The translations under genes and the position numbers were made by a program. Positions 6,613-6,811 of a stretch of 6,811 bases of DNA are shown piece after piece (the stretch's first letter is position 1; each line of letters begins with the position of its first letter). Source of the DNA: JAUXFK01 sp034189035. Its GTDB lineage: Bacteria; Desulfobacterota; UBA8473. The notes under the pieces are model-generated. The model did not search any database. It had not been told where the DNA came from and saw nothing but the letters and a program-made list of their open reading frames with translations. The stretch covers positions 1-6,811 of the forward strand of contig JAXHVA010000172.1 in the NCBI GenBank assembly GCA_034189035.1, in the 5' to 3' direction.

Positions 6613-6628
6613 GCCAAAATAATTTGGC
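6613..6628 (+). terminator. short perfect hairpin after the 108-residue gene
   Basis: GCCAAA (6613-6618) pairs with TTTGGC (6623-6628) around an ATAA loop, with one more G-T pair outside. It begins 15 bases after the gene's TAA stop. No T-run follows on the plus strand, so it is at best a weak terminator or a 3'-end stabiliser. Confidence 0.3.
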
Positions 6629-6665
6629 TCGCCTAAAAAATAGCCTGAAGAAAAACGCGAGTAAA

Positions 6666-6706
6666 CTATAGGCCCACACCACCAACCAGGCGTTAGTGTT
6701 CTATAG
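6666..6706. repeat. nested inverted repeat with CTATAG ends
   Basis: CTATAG occurs at 6666-6671 and 6701-6706. Inside these, ACAC (6676-6679) faces GTGT (6696-6699), so the 41-base segment can fold as an interrupted hairpin. GCCTG (6643-6647) can also pair with CAGGC (6687-6691), an alternative fold of the same region. Function is unknown. Confidence 0.25.
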
Positions 6707-6727
6707 AAAATGCAAGCATTTTATTTT
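6707..6727. terminator. AT-rich palindrome with T-tail, possible convergent terminator
   Basis: AAAATGC (6707-6713) and GCATTTT (6716-6722) form a perfect inverted repeat with a 2-base centre (a realistic loop is CAAG). The plus strand continues ATTTT, and the minus strand shows TTTT at its own end. It lies between the plus-strand 108-residue gene and a possible minus-strand gene end, as a bidirectional terminator would. The stem is weak. Confidence 0.35.
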
Positions 6728-6809
6728 AAGGACGCACTTCGTTTGCGTTGTTCTTTGACAACAATACTGAAACAGATTCATTCAAAGCAGTAGAAAAACC
6801 TGAGCGGTG
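6726..6809 (-). CDS. possible C-terminal end of a minus-strand gene (partial at window edge)
   Basis: On the minus strand a frame is open from the right edge for 27 residues (HRSGFSTALNESVSVLL, then SKNNANEVRP) and ends at TAA, whose complement is 6726-6728. The palindrome at 6707-6722 follows directly, as expected of a terminator. Length is far too short for identification, and no family is recognised. It may be a chance open frame. Confidence 0.25.
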   Translation of the reverse strand, partial: HRSGFSTALNESVSVLLSKNNANEVRP

Positions 6810-6811
6810 GG

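Noticed and set aside
6155..6700. Integron gene cassette around the 108-residue gene (GCCTAAC at 6155, GCGTTAG at 6690)
   Set aside because: The core-like heptamers do not pair as an attC site should: no GTTRRRY partner lies within the expected distance of GCCTAAC, and GTTAGTG breaks the consensus. The neighbouring gene spacers lack attC-like sites too.
1..6811. CRISPR array, tRNA or rRNA
   Set aside because: No regularly spaced repeats, cloverleaf or rRNA-like sequence was seen on either strand.

Overview
The window reads as an accessory region of a bacterial chromosome. It has an insertion-sequence end at the left, then a gene for a predicted secreted lipoprotein esterase. About 1.1 kb of AT-rich sequence without an intact gene follows, and then four same-strand reading units. 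All five main genes have purine-rich Shine-Dalgarno sequences 4-9 bases before ATG, and no introns or organellar features are seen. The esterase has a lipobox-like signal, which fits a bacterium that exports lipoproteins. I cannot place the species. Composition is uneven: the 1.5-2.5 kb spacer is very AT-rich, the nuclease and papain-like genes are intermediate, and the serine-protease gene is visibly richer in G+C with many AGG arginine codons. This suggests a mosaic of different origins.

Layout. Positions 3-257 hold the C-terminal end of an IS5-type DDE transposase, with a probable IS end near 266-285. Positions 432-1430 encode a lipoprotein of the PHB-depolymerase/feruloyl-esterase type (alpha/beta hydrolase, complete Ser-Asp-His triad), followed by a hairpin terminator candidate at 1497-1531. 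Positions 1563-1834 hold a weak, frame-split small membrane-protein relic. The rest up to 2519 has no convincing gene. Positions 2520-3782 encode a staphylococcal-nuclease-like domain joined through a probable OB-like middle region to a C-terminal lamin-tail domain. Positions 3843-4760 encode a papain-like (C1) cysteine peptidase with all active-site residues. Positions 4968-6099 are a chymotrypsin/V8-like serine protease gene carrying a frameshift, an in-frame TAA and an Asn in place of the catalytic His. Positions 6271-6597 encode a 108-residue protein that I cannot name. The right edge has several hairpins and possibly the end of a gene on the minus strand.

How the genes may work together. 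The nuclease, the C1 peptidase, the (now broken) S1 protease and the small protein lie in the same direction. None has a visible signal peptide, and there is no strong terminator between nuclease and peptidase. They may have formed one cytoplasmic degradative module, one nuclease with two unrelated protease folds plus a small partner. Alternatively they are unrelated genes gathered in an accessory island. The idea of an effector or conflict system is inference; no sensor, NTPase or toxin-immunity pair is visible here.
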